A DNA stretch of 64,000 bases from Acidimicrobiales bacterium (GTDB lineage: Bacteria > Actinomycetota > Acidimicrobiia > Acidimicrobiales > Aldehydirespiratoraceae), in NCBI GenBank assembly GCA_033344915.1, contig JAWPML010000001.1:2104369-2168368 (forward strand). Direction: 5' to 3'. The position numbers and the translations under genes are program-made. The notes beneath the pieces are model-generated. The model did no database searches. It saw only the letters and a program-made list of their open reading frames with translations, and had not been told where the DNA came from. Shown one piece after another: positions 7,795 through 17,900 of this stretch (its first letter is position 1; every line of letters begins with the position of its first letter).

Positions 7795-9177
7795 TCAGTC
7801 CGGCAGCCGGAAGGCGGCCACGCCCCCGGCGGGATTCGGCGGACTCCCGAAGAACCAGAATCCGTAGGGCGCGTACAGCGTGCCGTCGGAAATGCTCACG
7901 CCGCCACCGAGGTCGGCGCCGAGATCCTCCGACCACAGCTCCGTGCCGTCGGCGGCCGAGAGGGCGTAGACGGTGCCCGGCGTGGTGGGGAGGTACACGA
8001 CACCGTTGGCGTGGCTCACCGCGCCGAAGGAGGCGGCCGGCAGGGTCCGCTGCCAGAGAATCGACCCGTCGTCGGCATCGAGTGCGAACACCTCCGACGT
8101 GTTGGCGGCGCTGGTGTAGTCGAAGGCGTCGGCCATCACGTTGGACGCCGCGAAGATCGTCCCGTCGGCGTAGGCCGAGGTGAGCATCACACCGCCGAGA
8201 TGGCTGCCCTCGGTCAGTTGACGGGCCCACACCGTGGCGCCGGTGTCGCGATCGAGCACCGCGTACACCCCGGCCTTGTCGCCGACCCCGACCACGTCCT
8301 GTCCCCCGATCGTGAAGAGGTTGGGGGCGGCCCCGATGTCGGCATCGGGGCCCTGGGGCGGCGTGCCGAAGATCGTGTAGACGTCGCCCTCGGTGAACTG
8401 CCGTATCCACTCGAGCTCGCCCGTGGTGTAGTCGACCGCAAGGAGGGCGTCGCTCATCGGCGCGGCCGGTTCCTCATAGGTGTTGCCGGTGCCGATGTAG
8501 AGCAAGCCACGGGACAGATCGATCGCCGGTGTCGACCACACCGACACCCCGGCGCCCGCCGTCTCGTCATCGGGCGTCGTGTAGAGCCGCCACTGCTCCA
8601 CGCCGGTCGTCTTGTCCATCGCGACGACGCTGCCGCGGAACGTGTAGTCCTCCTTGACGAGGGCGAGTTCGTAGGAGGCGACGCCCACGATCACGAGGTC
8701 GTCGACCACCACCGGCGAACCGAAGAGCCGTGTCTGGGGGTGGTTGTCGAGTTGCAGGCTCCACTCGACCGCTCCGGTGAGCCGGTCGAGCGCGTGGAAC
8801 TCGCCCTGGCCGTCGCCCACGTAGATCATGTCGCCGCTGATCGCGGGCGTGGCATCGACCATCACCCCGGCGCCCGAACCCGAGGTCAGCTGGGTCTCCC
8901 AGCGGAGGCTGCCGTCCGCCCGGTCGACGCCACGGAGATACCCGTCCCACGAGCCGAAGTAGACCCAATCGCCGATGGTCGCCGGCGTGCTCGTCACCCC
9001 GTCGACACCGCTGTGGTTCCAACTCTCGGTGAGTTGCGGGACGTTTGCGGCGGAAATCGTCGACTCGAACGGGTTCGCGCGGGTGTTGCGATAGTTGAAT
9101 CCGAAGGCAGTCCAGCACGCCGACGCCGTGAGCGCGACCACCAACGCGACAGCGCCCGTTCTCACTTTGCTCGTCAC
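7795..9177 (-). CDS. PQQ-like beta-propeller lipoprotein
   Basis: About 460 residues. An N-terminal basic stretch (TSKVRTG), a hydrophobic run and a Cys in TASAC look like a lipoprotein signal, so the protein is probably tethered outside the membrane. The rest consists of repeated PQQ/outer-membrane-assembly propeller blades, seen as recurring strands such as LYIGTGNTY, TVYALSAADGTELWSE and VFALDADDGSILWQR. Such proteins serve as scaffolds or quinoprotein-dehydrogenase-like enzymes; no catalytic residue or PQQ-binding Cys pair was recognised. The GTG at 9177 gives the best signal peptide; the open frame extends to a TTG at 9222. Monocistronic. Confidence 0.8.
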   Translation of the reverse strand: MTSKVRTGAVALVVALTASACWTAFGFNYRNTRANPFESTISAANVPQLTESWNHSGVDGVTSTPATIGDWVYFGSWDGYLRGVDRADGSLRWETQLTSGSGAGVMVDATPAISGDMIYVGDGQGEFHALDRLTGAVEWSLQLDNHPQTRLFGSPVVVDDLVIVGVASYELALVKEDYTFRGSVVAMDKTTGVEQWRLYTTPDDETAGAGVSVWSTPAIDLSRGLLYIGTGNTYEEPAAPMSDALLAVDYTTGELEWIRQFTEGDVYTIFGTPPQGPDADIGAAPNLFTIGGQDVVGVGDKAGVYAVLDRDTGATVWARQLTEGSHLGGVMLTSAYADGTIFAASNVMADAFDYTSAANTSEVFALDADDGSILWQRTLPAASFGAVSHANGVVYLPTTPGTVYALSAADGTELWSEDLGADLGGGVSISDGTLYAPYGFWFFGSPPNPAGGVAAFRLPD

Positions 9178-9358
9178 CAACGACACGCCGCCCAGTGTGG
9201 AAGCGGTGACCGCAGGGCGCAAGATGGCGCCCTCCCCGAGCGTGACCGTCTGGTCGCTCTGGTGTGCAACTGAGACCGAGGCAGGGAGGGATGCGGCGGA
9301 CCCAGACGCATCTCGCAGGACTCAGGTGTCGAGAAGGAGCAAGGCAGCCCCACTCGAT

Positions 9359-9814
9359 CTATTCGATCGAGTCGGTCTCATCGGTGTCGACAACGACCGT
9401 GATGCGGTGCTGCCGCATTTGCTCGATCGCCTGGGTCGATATGGCATCTTCCGGGATGGTCCGTGTCGCTGATGTCGTGGACGAAGAGGCGGTGAGGCAG
9501 TGGCTTCGTCCCGTCCTATGTACGCGGACCGTGCAGACTTCGGGAGGGCCGACCGCCTTCCAGCCAAATGGCAGCATCACGGACAGAATCCCGGCGCGAA
9601 TACTGACGTACGACCAGCGCGAGATTGCGATGTGCGCAACCACCCAGATGCCGATGAGCAACCCGACGGCGCTAACAACCAGCCGTGTCCAGTCCGGCAC
9701 ATCCACGCCAACGATCCGGTTCTCGCTGGCGAAGACCAGTGCGCCCAACGAGACGCACACAAACGGCGCCGCCGCCCAGAAGTAGTCGCGCCCATACGTA
9801 ACCAGTCGGATCAT
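9359..9814 (-). CDS. Small two-TM membrane protein, function unknown
   Basis: 151 residues. Two hydrophobic segments (about residues 10-30, YFWAAAPFVCVSLGALVF, and 43-62, RLVVSAVGLLIGIWVVAHIA) are followed by a soluble C-terminal part. The strand-like stretch ISRWSYVSIRAGILSVM is reminiscent of bacterial PH-like domains, but this is weak. It lies at the start of the accessory region; base composition is slightly less GC-rich than in the genes to the left. The C-terminal 60 residues are Thr/Ser-rich and polar and may be degraded. Not recognised beyond this. Confidence 0.5.
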   Translation of the reverse strand: MIRLVTYGRDYFWAAAPFVCVSLGALVFASENRIVGVDVPDWTRLVVSAVGLLIGIWVVAHIAISRWSYVSIRAGILSVMLPFGWKAVGPPEVCTVRVHRTGRSHCLTASSSTTSATRTIPEDAISTQAIEQMRQHRITVVVDTDETDSIE

Positions 9815-9870
9815 CCTGCCGCCACCCAGTCCTCGTCAGACACCCAGACCCACCCGCGCGAGGCGCGTCG

Positions 9871-10062
9871 CTACAGGAGGTCCGCTCCTACGAAGCCCCA
9901 CGCGATGGCCGCAACCCCGAGTACAACCCAAGATTCAAGACTACGCGGGCGCTTCCACCAGAATCTTCCGCACGCAAGCGTTGTGCCAATGGCAAAGGCG
10001 ACGAGCCAACCCGTCGTGTACGGGGTGGATGGGGGCCCGCGGCTCACGAGGAACTCAATCAT
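9871..10062 (-). CDS. Short two-helix membrane protein, unknown
   Basis: 63 residues with an ATG start and GGGGAG about 12 nt upstream. Two hydrophobic helices, TTGWLVAFAIGTTLACGRFW and ESWVVLGVAAIAWGFVGADL, make up most of the protein. It lies 56 nt upstream of the 151-residue membrane gene on the same strand, so the two may be co-transcribed. No family was recognised. It could be a real small membrane protein or the surviving end of a degraded gene at the edge of the island. Confidence 0.4.
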   Translation of the reverse strand: MIEFLVSRGPPSTPYTTGWLVAFAIGTTLACGRFWWKRPRSLESWVVLGVAAIAWGFVGADLL

Positions 10063-10092
10063 TGGCGCCGTTGTCTCCCCGAGTTCCGCAAA

Positions 10093-10145
10093 TGGTGGAC
10101 CTTAGGGGAATCGAACCTGACCCCGGCGTTGTGAACGTCAACTCC
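10093..10145 (-). pseudogene. Degenerate tRNA 3' fragment in the 10063-10408 gene-free stretch
   Basis: Read on the minus strand, the segment ends with an acceptor-like GGTCCA followed by CCA. Before it are a T-loop TTCGATT and a 3' T-arm CCCCT whose 5' partner is two bases short. A short stem with loop ACGTTCA sits where the anticodon arm would be. No intact 5' half exists. It looks like a tRNA remnant of the kind left at integration sites. The rest of 10063-10408 (346 bp) shows no convincing gene; the only long frame on the minus strand is low-complexity Arg/Pro and is antisense to the nucleotidyltransferase remnant. Confidence 0.4.
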
Positions 10146-10408
10146 CGACTCCTCTATTCGGGTGCTTCGAAGGAGAGTCCACACTCGAGCAGGTGAGCGG
10201 CGACCAAGAGCGCTGCGAGGCTCATGTCGACCCAGTCGTAGCTACTCAGGGGCGCTGGGCGCGGCCCAACAGGTTCATTGTCCGGGATGGTGTCGCCATA
10301 CGGAGTAGTGGCCCTCCGTCGGGTGGGTCGTGAAGAAGGTCGAGCTCGCGACTCGTTGACCAGTCGCGGCAGACCCGGGGGCAGACCCGAGCGATAGGCT
10401 GGTCTTCT

Positions 10409-10597
10409 ATGAAGCGGATTGCCGCCATGGCCACCAAACGAGCGCTCACCGACCGTGACACCTCGTGGTCCGACTACTGGCGAGACCGCCCGATCGAGGA
10501 ACGACTCGCCATGGCCAGCGAGCTCAGCATGGAGTGCGGCGATGCAACTCTTGACACCCGACTTCATCGAGTTCATCGAAAGCTGCGCCGCACGTAA
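10409..10597 (+). CDS. Small helical partner gene of a nucleotidyltransferase
   Basis: 62 residues containing YWRDRPIEERLAMASEL, a pattern I associate with short genes directly upstream of AbiEii/MNT-like nucleotidyltransferases, where a helical 'D-Y-W-x-x-R-P-x-E-E-R' protein is encoded just before the NTase. Its 3' end overlaps the start of the NTase remnant (ATG at 10542) by 56 bp, in keeping with a coupled pair. Because the NTase is frameshifted and split, this gene is probably a relic without a partner. The assignment is from pattern memory, not a search. Confidence 0.45.
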   Translation: MKRIAAMATKRALTDRDTSWSDYWRDRPIEERLAMASELSMECGDATLDTRLHRVHRKLRRT

Positions 10598-10909
10598 CGT
10601 TCGCTTCCTGATCGTCGGCGCTACGCCGTCGCCGCTCACGGCCACCCTCGCGCCACCAAGGACCTCGACGTCTGGATCCTCGCAGACGCAGAGAAGGCGG
10701 ATCGACTCATCGGGGCCCTCGACGACTTCGGCATGGGCTCCATCGGCCTCACCCGGGACGATTTCCTCGAGCCGGATGTCGTCATCCAGCTCGGCTACCC
10801 ACCCGTGAGGATCGACATCCTCACCTCGATCTCCGGCGTGTCGTTCGACGAGTGCTGGGACAAGCGCGTCGTCGTTGACATCGGCTCTGTCGAGGTCGGA
10901 GTGATCTCC
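10542..10909 (+). pseudogene. Nucleotidyltransferase gene, 5' part (frameshifted, then split)
   Basis: Starts MQLLTPDFIEFIESC and reads to FLIVG in one frame. One base appears to be missing near 10619-10621: restoring a G gives the nucleotidyltransferase core GGYAVAAHGHPRATKDLDVW with the G-G and D-L-D motifs. The second frame then continues through DDFGMGSIGLTRDDFLEPD and RIDILTSISG to VEVGVIS at 10909. There the sequence changes to unrelated DNA. The missing C-terminal part, starting with the same 43 bases, is at 22726-22882. The family is AbiEii/DUF6036-like NTases, often toxin components of toxin-antitoxin pairs. Clearly non-functional as it stands. Confidence 0.72.
10867..10909 (+). repeat. 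43-bp exact direct repeat, left copy
   Basis: Identical to 22726-22768 (offset 11859). Both copies encode the same NTase segment (VVDIGSVEVGVIS). The identity ends abruptly on both sides: base 10866 is g against c at 22725, and base 10910 is a against g at 22769. The copies bracket the island. Confidence 0.85.
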
Positions 10910-10914
10910 ACCAT

Positions 10915-11298
10915 GGAAAGGACGTTCCTACCACTGAAGGTGACCGTTCACTCGCTCCACGTCGAAATGTAGCAAGGCATCGTCGTCTGGAAACAGCTCA
11001 GATCGATGAGATCGTCGAGCTCTACCAAGCGGGGACCACGGTCAAGGCCCTGGCGAGCCAGTTCCAGGTGCATCACCACACCATCTCCAAGCACCTCGAA
11101 GCCAGAGCCATCCCTCGAAGAGGAGGGAAGCCCTCATTCACCGAAGCCGATCTTCCCGCCCTGATCGAGCAGTACCAGGCCGGCGACTCCTGCGCCACCA
11201 TCGCCGACCGCTACGGCGTCAACCACGCCACCGTCATGCGCTGGCTCAAGAAGGCCGGCATCCAGATGCGACCCAGACGAGGAGGAATCAGACGCTGA
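10915..11298 (+). pseudogene. C-terminal helix-turn-helix part of a serine recombinase (remnant)
   Basis: The frame open through 10915-11298 reads DRSLAPRRNVARHRRL, then two successive HTH units: IVELYQAGTTVKALASQFQV with HHHTISKHLEARAIPRR, and LIEQYQAGDSCATIADRYGV with NHATVMRWLKKAGI. The two units are an internal duplication. This is the usual C-terminal tail of actinobacterial small serine recombinases/resolvases; the catalytic N-terminal domain is absent, replaced at 10909 by the NTase fragment. A shorter protein from the ATG at 11068 (76 residues, one and a half HTH units) could still be made, but I treat the locus as a remnant. It could alternatively be a transposase-associated HTH. Confidence 0.5.
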
Positions 11299-11468
11299 GC
11301 CGTGTCAACCTGTCACCGCTTCCGCGCCGAATTCCTTCGCGAGCTGCGCGAACTGGGTGTCGCTGCTGCGAGCAACGCGCACCGCACCACGTCATCGGCA
11401 CGATGCCCATCCTTGCCGAGGCACACGCCTCGAATCGAGAACATCAACCAAACCGGGGGGCAGACCCC

Positions 11469-11942
11469 CTAGCGCGCGGTAGTCCCGCCCGAACCGTCGA
11501 CGGTGCGCTCTCTTATCGCCGTCCGGATCAACTCCGAAGCCCGTTCAAGCTTCCGGCAGACTCGATGGTCTGACAACCAGCCGGCGTAGGCCCCGCTAAG
11601 AAGGATGACCTCCGATCCGTCGTGGAGGTTGGCGACAAGGCTGTAGGGCGCAGCGACGGGATCTCTACCGAGGTCTACGATTCGATCAGCCGCAATCCAT
11701 CCACTCCGAGGAATGGCCCGGCGAACACCGCGACTACTGACCAATGCAGTAGTGGCAATAGGGATAAAGGAGCCAACGGCTAAGAAGGCTGGCACCATAA
11801 AGATCGCGAGAGCGGGACTGCCCTCGCCCAACGCCGCAGAGAGGCAGAAGAGGAGCGCCACGCCGCCATAGCAAAGAGCCCACGCAGCGGAGTAGACCGG
11901 TCGCGCGAGAATCGCGGCCACATTGAAGACGCGTATCACCAT
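11469..11942 (-). CDS. Two-TM membrane protein, candidate immunity protein of the Rhs toxin
   Basis: 157 residues. Two hydrophobic helices (about residues 15-36, YSAAWALCYGGVALLFCLSA, and 45-68, AIFMVPAFLAVGSFIPIATT) are followed by a soluble domain of some 85 residues with strands around PYSLVANLHDG and EVILLSGAYAG and a final helix VCRKLERASELIRTAIRER. The ATG lies only 11 nt after the stop of the large Rhs gene, so the two are almost certainly one transcript. A small unrelated gene directly downstream of an Rhs toxin tip is normally the cognate immunity gene, which here would act at the membrane. Function is inferred from position; no family was recognised. Confidence 0.6.
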   Translation of the reverse strand: MVIRVFNVAAILARPVYSAAWALCYGGVALLFCLSAALGEGSPALAIFMVPAFLAVGSFIPIATTALVSSRGVRRAIPRSGWIAADRIVDLGRDPVAAPYSLVANLHDGSEVILLSGAYAGWLSDHRVCRKLERASELIRTAIRERTVDGSGGTTAR

Positions 11943-11953
11943 CGCCCGATAGC

Positions 11954-14900
11954 CTAACCGCTAGCGATAGTCTCGTTGGCCAGCTCAGCGGCCTTCCGCA
12001 CTACCCAGTTCACGAGCCTCTGCGTCGCTGTGTCGTCTAGTGTGTCCAAGGCGACAGCCGGGCCCTGAGCTCTGAACACGGCGTAAATTCCGGCGGTTTG
12101 TGCGGGCAGTTCACCGGCCGCGGCCGTGGCTGGTGCTAGGAAGCCCGCAGTGCTTCCGATTACCATTCCTTCGACGAACTCGCCCGCAAACTCTTCCTTC
12201 GTCATCGTCCCGCACGATGCACCCTGATAGCAGTCGATTGCTTCGGTGGTCGCTATCTGCGTCATCGCACCGACGCTACCCCCGATCACAACTACGCAGA
12301 CTGCAGTTGCGAGGGTACACGCCGCAACAGCGCCTGTTGCCGCGATGGCGACAACGAACGTCTGCCCCGCCTTAATACCGAGATCAGTGAGGAAGTCGCC
12401 CAGATCTCCGCTGTACTCCTGCTTTCCGTCCAGTACCCACGCGATGGCTGCATCCTCAGCGATGATCCGTGGTATCGCTCGATCCTGCCCCGCGTTGATA
12501 ACAATGTTGGGGTTGTCGGTCGTTCCTGTGAACGCGCTGAGAGCGATCTCCAATATCTGGGCATCGGTGCAACGCGAAAGGTCACCCGAGTAGCACTGCT
12601 GCTTCCTCTCCTCCAGGAAGCGCATGTCCGCCTCATCACACCCTGGACACAGTCCTGTTTGGTCGGTGTAGTTGGTGGGATTGTTGAGGGCGTAGCCGTA
12701 GGCGTTGGTTGCTTGGGGTCGGGTTTCTTGGCGGAGTGGGTCGGGTTGAGTGAAGAGTCGGGTTGTGGGGTTGTAGTAGCGGGCGTTGAGGTAGGTGAGG
12801 TCGGTTGTGGTGTCGTGGTATTGGTTGAGGAATTGGCGTTGGTCGTGGGCGACTTGGGGTGTGTTGATTTGCCAGTGGGCGGTGAGGTCGCCGTACGGGT
12901 CGAAGCTGCGGGCGTGCCAGGCGGGGTCGGTGGGTGTGGTGGAGGGGTTGTCGTCGACGAGTATGGCGGTGGAGCCTTGGTTGTTGCCGAACGTGTATTG
13001 GAGGTCGGTGAGTAGCGAGTTGCGGGTGGCGAGGTGGATGCTGCCGGTGCTGTAGCTGCGTACGGTTGCGGGGAGCCATCCTGCTGCGAGCGCGACTTGG
13101 GTATCGTCGAGGTAGAGGCGGATGGTGCCGTCGGGTTCCTTGGTGTACCAACGTTGCCCGCTTGCGTCGTAGGCGTACTCGGTGTCTTGGCCGTTGACGG
13201 TGGCGGTGGCGAGGCGGTCTTGGGCGTCGTAGTCGAAACTGCGGGTAGTGGTGCCGGTGTCGTGGGTCTTGAGGTTGCCGTTGTCGTAGTAGGTGAAGGT
13301 GTCGTGGGTGACGCCGCCGATCCAGATGTAGTTGGGTTGGTGATCGGCGTTGGACGTTGAGGCGGACCCGTAGCGGTATTGCTGGTCGTTGGCGCCGGAT
13401 GTGGTGGTGTTGTCGATGACCCAGGTGAGCTGGGAGTGGCTGTTGTAGGTGAAGTCTTCGTGGAATCCGGTGACGTTGGGGTTGTTGGGGTTGCCGCAGG
13501 TTGTGGCGGTGGTTTGCCAGCGTTGAACAAGTCGGCCGGCGTTGTCGTTTTCGAAGCACTCCTTGTTCTGGAAGATCCCGCCGACGCCGCGGTGGATGTA
13601 TTCGAGGCTGCCGGCGTCGTCGTAGGCGTAGACCTCGTTTTGCATCGTGTAGGTGGTTGCGGGCGCGGTCGCGGTGGTGTTGAGTGTGAGCCCAGAGAGC
13701 CGCCCGGTGTCGGTGTCGAAGCTGCGGATGCGTTCGATGATGTTGCCGGCTTGGCCGTGGGTGGTGGTCCAGGGCCGACCGAGGTCGTCATAGCGGGTAC
13801 TGGCGAGATACGTGTCGCTGCTGTAGGTGCCGTCGCCGATGACGGTGTCGAGCCGTCCGGCGTTGTCGTAGGTGTACTTGACGGTTTCGGCGTTGAGGCC
13901 GCTGCTTGCGGGGTAGGTACGTGACGCGAGCGTGCCGTCGTCGTTGTAGACGCTATCGAAGTCGTAGTACGACGCGAAGCCGCCGATCGCGGGGATGTCC
14001 CATCGAACCGTTTCCGGTCGACCGGCGGCGTCGCGGCTGCGGACGTCGCGCAAGAAGGTGCCTTGGTCGGTGTAGGAGAACTCGCGGTCGAGGCGCGCCT
14101 TGTTGGGGTCGTACACCCATTCGGCGAGGCGGCCGTTGCCGACGGTGTTGCCGATGTTGTGGTCCCACCGGCGCACGGGCCGGTTGGCGTTGTCGTAGCT
14201 GGTACGGATGTCGTTGCTGACGTCGGGGTTGTCGTCCTCGACGCGGATGATGTTCCCGTTGCGGTCGGTTTCGAAGCGGGTGGTGCCGCGGTCGGTGTCG
14301 GTGACGGAGTATTGGCGGCCCGTCCAGGACGGGTTTGTGCCCGGCTGGGTGTGCCAGTACGTGTAGTCGTAGACGATGTTGGTTCGCACTGAGCTGGGGT
14401 CGGTGACCGAGGTCAGACGGCCGTGGATGTCATAGGTGTATTCGGGGCTGGCGGCGCCGTCGTCGATGCTGGCCGTGAGGCCGCGCCGGTTGTAGGTGGT
14501 GGTGACGGTGTTGTTCTCGGGGTCGGTGACGACGACCTTGTCGGGGTGATTGTCGAACGTCGTGGTCGCGGCGAGGGTGGTGCCGTTGTAGCGGTGAGTG
14601 TCGGTGATGCGGCCAAGGCCGTCGTAGTCGTTGTGATACGAGATCTCGACCCCGGTGAGGTTCGCGAGCGGGATCGGTTCGTCAGTCACGCTCGACCAGT
14701 GGAACGGTTCGGTTTGGTACTCGACACGTCCCGCGGAGTCGTAGTTGGTCGCGGTCACGACGGTGCCCGAGAAGGGGCCGTTGCCGTCGAAGTTCGTTGC
14801 TGGGTCGTTGTCGCCGAAGACTTGTTGGAGTCGGCCGAGCCCGTCGTAGTGACTGTAGCGGTCGACGTACACGTCGTCTGCGGCGGTGGTCGTGTTGTTG

Positions 14901-17900
14901 TCGTCGTGCAGGCGTTGGACGTGAACAGTCGTGAAGTTGGTGCCGTTCGGGTTGGTGTATGGGAACCAGCCGTCTTCGGTGTAGGTGATGATCGCGTCGA
15001 CCCCGTCGGAGTGGGCGTGATCGATCTCGAGCGGGCGGCCCAGACGGTCGTAGTCGGTGGTCGTCGTGAGCCCATCGACATCGGTCGTGGTCTTGATGGA
15101 GCCTCGTCCGCGGGTGAACGTCGCCGTGGATGTCAGCGCCAGAGCGCCGGAGCCGGGATCGACCGTGGTCGTGATCTGGGTGATGAACCCCTCGGTCACG
15201 GTCGGGGTGATCGACGTTTCAGTGTTGCGGGCATCGAAGGTTGCGGTGACGTGCCCGTAGCCCGAGGTGGTGGGTGAATCGTCGTACTCCGTCTTGGTTT
15301 CGGAGTAGGTGGTGTCGTTGTCGTAGACGCGAACCTTGGTCCGGTTCAGTTTGGTGTTCTGATCGAATGTCGCGCCGGACGCGGTTGTGCTGCCGTCATA
15401 GAACAGCAGTGTGCGGCTGATCTTGGACCCCGTACAGCTGGTGCCTTCATAGGAACGGACCTGGTAGGGCGCGGCGACATGGCGGGCGCCGAAGTTCCAG
15501 GTGTCATAGGAGTGATAGTCGGTTCGTGTGCAGGTCGCGTCGGTCGAGCTGCCCGATGTCGGCTCGTTGACGACCTCCACGACGCGGCGGTCGACGACGT
15601 CTCGGGTGACCCGCGAGGTCCAGGTCGACCCGGTTGAGGTTTCGCGTGAGTTCCAGGTTGTTTCGGGATGCACGAACCACACGTCGGGGTTGGTGTGCTC
15701 GGCGATGCGTTCATAGCCGGTGGTGGTCCAATCGACCGGGTCGTAGGTTCCGTTGGTTGAGACGCTGCTCCACACGGTTCGCACACGGCCCGCGAACTCT
15801 TCAGGATCGGCGACCGAGGTGCCGGGAAGGTTGACGCCCAACCCGCGATGCATCAGGAAGTCGGTGCGCTGCTGTTCATCGGTGCTGTTGCCGACGATCA
15901 CGGTGGCGTCGGCGTAGCCCCGCCACTGCGAATATGACTGCTGTCCGCTGGGCACGTACGGGTTGTCATCATCGGCCCAACCCGCACCCGCGTTGGGCAC
16001 TGCGTTGGCGTCGTCGTAGGTGTAGGTCGTGAGCACCGGCTCTGCGTTGGCGACGTTGGACTTCTGCGTCACGGTCTCCACGAGCCACTTGTTGAACACG
16101 CGAAAGCCCGGTTGACCCGATGACGGCACGACCCACTTCGGGAAGCAATCGTTGGTGTTCGCAGACCACGCCGGCGACGGCGGGTCCTGAAGCTGCCCGG
16201 CCGTGCAGGGGCTGTGCTGGCCATAGTCGATCACGATCGTCCCGCCCATCGACACGTCCCAGATCGTGTCGAGACGGTAGATGTTCAGCGGTGTCGGAAT
16301 CGCCGTCGCGAGGTTCTGGCGAACGCTATGGCCAAACGTTGTCACCCTTGTCGCCAATGCGGAACCCTCATCACCAAATGGTTCGTGCGAGATGAAGCTC
16401 AGCAGCATCCGGTCGAGCGTTTCGGTCGAGTAGTGGGTGTAGTGCGGGTTCAGAGTGAACGTGTCAACCGTGCGATACCCAGAACCGCTCTCGTTTTGCA
16501 CGTTGATCTCGATCGACCCGAGCCGGGTCTTTTCCCAAAATGTCGGCGTGGTTTCGGTGCAAACGCCTCCGGTGTTGTCGCAATCAAGATCGTCGGGCCA
16601 GTACTGCGTGCCGCCGTCCTCGCGCAGCGCGTAGGGGAACTCGATCTCCACCGCCGCGGCGGACGACGGGGCCGAGGTCTGCTTGCCGTACTCGATTCTG
16701 GTGAGCCGAGCCGCACGGTCGTACTTGAAGTTGGCCCCAGCCAGGCTGAAGTAGTTCGCCATGCCGTCGTAGTCGTAAGTGATCCAGTTGCCGTGCACGT
16801 CGGTCACTGCGTCCAGGCGCCACTCATACGCCTGATAGCACGGGCCCCAAAGCCCGTTGCACGGCTCGCCGGCATCATCGCCGAACACCGGCGCGGTCAG
16901 TGTCGAGTTGTAGTGCTCGTTGAACCGACCAAAGAAGTAGCGGGTGCCATCGGGAACCGCGACCACCCAGAACTCCTGATCGTTGTCGTCATACTGCGAC
17001 GCCGACGACGCGTTCGCGCCCAGGCTTCCCCAGTAGCGGTAGATGTTCCAGCCGTTGTCGTTGACCAAACGCCACTCATCGGCCTCAGTGCCGTGCGAGT
17101 CGACCTTCACCAACTCACCCGACTGGCCGTTCAACACGATGGTCGCGTTGTCTGAGTGCCAACACCACGCATCGGTCAGTACGGAACTCCCATCCTGGCC
17201 GCACGACCAATAGTTCCGCCGAATCGACCCGATCGGGAAGTCCCAACCCAACCCGGCCGACGGAGCCTGGCCGTTCTCGTTCAACGTCACCCGATCAACC
17301 GCCGACGACGCATACGACAACCGCAGATCTGGGACCAAACCTCCGGCGACATCGGGCACCGGTATCGGGAACGCCCAACTGAAGTTGCCCGAACCCGGTG
17401 ACACAGACCACTCACCCAGCTGCGCCTGCGGCACCGCCCCCAAATTGCCGGCCTCATCGCCCGATGACCCCGATGACATCGCCAAAATCACCCCGCCGCC
17501 CGCCACCGGCGAGGACGGCACAGCACCCTGCGCCAACACCGCCGACGACAGACTTGCCAAGCGCTCCCCGAATGCCGACGCACCGGCCAAAGACCCATCA
17601 GGGGTTGGCGCTTCCTCGGGATCAGCGGCGGCCCCGTCTACGGCATCCGCGTCAGTCACGCCAGACTCAGGTTCGCCCTCCGCCGCGGTCTCGGGCTCGG
17701 TATCGCTGGGGTCGGCCGCACTGGCATCGTCGATGGCCGCCTCGGTTGTCGCGCTCTCGACGCGAAGCCGCTGCGTCGCGTCACGCTGCGCCTCGGCTTC
17801 GAGCACGGGAACCTGCACGTCGAAATCGGACTCCCTCGCGGCCACAACATCACGCGATGACGTCACCAGCTCGCTCAACCCGTCCAAACGAAACGAAACC

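Noticed and set aside
10154-10645. 163-residue minus-strand frame overlapping the NTase remnant
   Set aside because: Only the last ~30 residues look helical; the rest is Arg/Pro-rich antisense of a recognised gene remnant, so not called.
12292-13791. 499-residue Thr/Pro-rich frame within the Rhs gene
   Set aside because: Low-complexity shadow of the YD-repeat region; no start site or motif, and it would need to overlap the core and tip.
14423-15277. 284-residue Val/Gly-rich frame antisense to the Rhs gene
   Set aside because: Arises from the strong G/T skew of that strand; no motif.
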